NCBI GenBank assembly: GCA_048268485.1
Contig: JBLWVL010000002.1
Location: 62,001-126,000, forward strand
DNA: 64,000 nucleotides
Direction of reading: 5' to 3'
Source: Oceanospirillum sp048268485
GTDB taxonomy: Bacteria > Pseudomonadota > Gammaproteobacteria > Pseudomonadales > Halomonadaceae
The stretch's first letter is position 1. Every line of letters starts with the position of its first letter. The notes beneath the pieces were generated by a model that did not search any database, had not been told where the DNA came from, and was given only the letters and a program-made list of their open reading frames with translations. Of the stretch, positions 63,766 to 64,000 are shown piece after piece. The translations under genes and the position numbers were made by a program.

Positions 63766-64000
63766 TTACTTTTTGTACTCAGAAGGTATCTCAGGAGATG
63801 GAGTCTTTCCGGGATGACCCGCTTTACCACTCTTAGACTGTTTTAATTGGTAAACATAGGCCAGTACCTGAGCAACAGCCATATAAAGCCCTTCAGGTAT
63901 AACATCGCCAATTTCTGTACTGTAATAAATTGCCCGTGAAAGAGGAGGGATTTGTAACACAGGTATCTCATTTGCCTCTGCTATCTCACGGATCTTCATT
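63766..64000 (-). CDS. flhB: Flagellar export protein FlhB, C-terminal part (gene continues beyond right edge)
   Basis: The frame is open to the window edge. It encodes the end of the FlhB cytoplasmic domain (KIREIAEANEIPVLQIPPLSRAI, GDVIPEGLYMAVAQVLAYVYQLKQ) and a Lys/Pro-rich tail. The Met at 63999 is internal. Since flhA follows, this is taken to be the true FlhB, distinct from the short paralogue at 51455. Confidence 0.88.
   Translation of the reverse strand, partial: MKIREIAEANEIPVLQIPPLSRAIYYSTEIGDVIPEGLYMAVAQVLAYVYQLKQSKSGKAGHPGKTPSPEIPSEYKK

Noticed and set aside
63667..63766. Sigma-54 promoter upstream of flhA
   Set aside because: No convincing GG-N10-GC element was found in the 98-base gap.

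Overview
The window is a chromosomal segment of a motile marine gammaproteobacterium. The single-polar-flagellum gene order, the ccm–che–flh linkage, the smc–zipA–ligA block and the nadA–M48 peptidase–tusA–perM block resemble Oceanospirillales and Pseudomonadales relatives such as Neptuniibacter, Marinobacterium or Amphritea. This placement rests on gene content and synteny recalled from memory; no database search was made. Most genes lie on the minus strand.

Layout from left to right. 1-734 is the 3' part of a PilZ/YcgR-type c-di-GMP effector. 744-3111 is a three-gene cluster with an ArsS-type radical SAM enzyme and two glycosyltransferases of the arsenosugar type. A tRNA-Arg(CCT) follows, then an operon with a COG0701 permease, a small membrane protein and an ArsR-family regulator. 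5660-9919 carries a PAS-GGDEF cyclase, PerM, TusA and an M48 peptidase. nadA and a tandem of three tRNA-Lys(TTT) genes come next. 11716-17821 is the rluB–scpB–scpA–yciO–rnm / yciB–yciI neighbourhood. mnmC and a membrane-anchored methyltransferase follow.

20917-27271 is a zinc-starvation island. A perfect 18-bp Zur-like palindrome sits between divergent znuA–folE2–dihydroorotase and znuC–znuB–mepM. The two metabolic enzymes are the kind of paralogue known from Zur regulons, and the dihydroorotase lacks one expected metal-ligand histidine. 27239-30830 is more accessory: a DMT exporter with a divergent AraC regulator, a zinc-ribbon gene broken by an in-frame stop, and a HigB/RelE–HigA-type toxin–antitoxin pair with a palindromic operator. 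Then come a VTT-domain/flavin disulfide-reductase fusion, yheU, a lytic transglycosylase lipoprotein, ligA, zipA and smc.

41782-49184 is the complete ccmABCDEFGHI cytochrome c maturation operon, including a ccmD of 59 residues. From 49425 to the right edge is the flagellar and chemotaxis locus: fliK and a FlhB C-terminal-domain paralogue on plus; then on minus (right to left) flhB (partial), flhA, flhF, fliA, cheY, cheZ, cheA, cheB, a ParC-like ATPase, a ParP-like CheW-domain protein, cheW and a DUF2802 gene. Two features of this locus stand out: flhG/fleN is absent from its usual place between flhF and fliA, and CheA carries three copies of a short motif in its linker that could be a docking site for the ParP/ParC polar localisation system. 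No phage, IS element or CRISPR array was seen.
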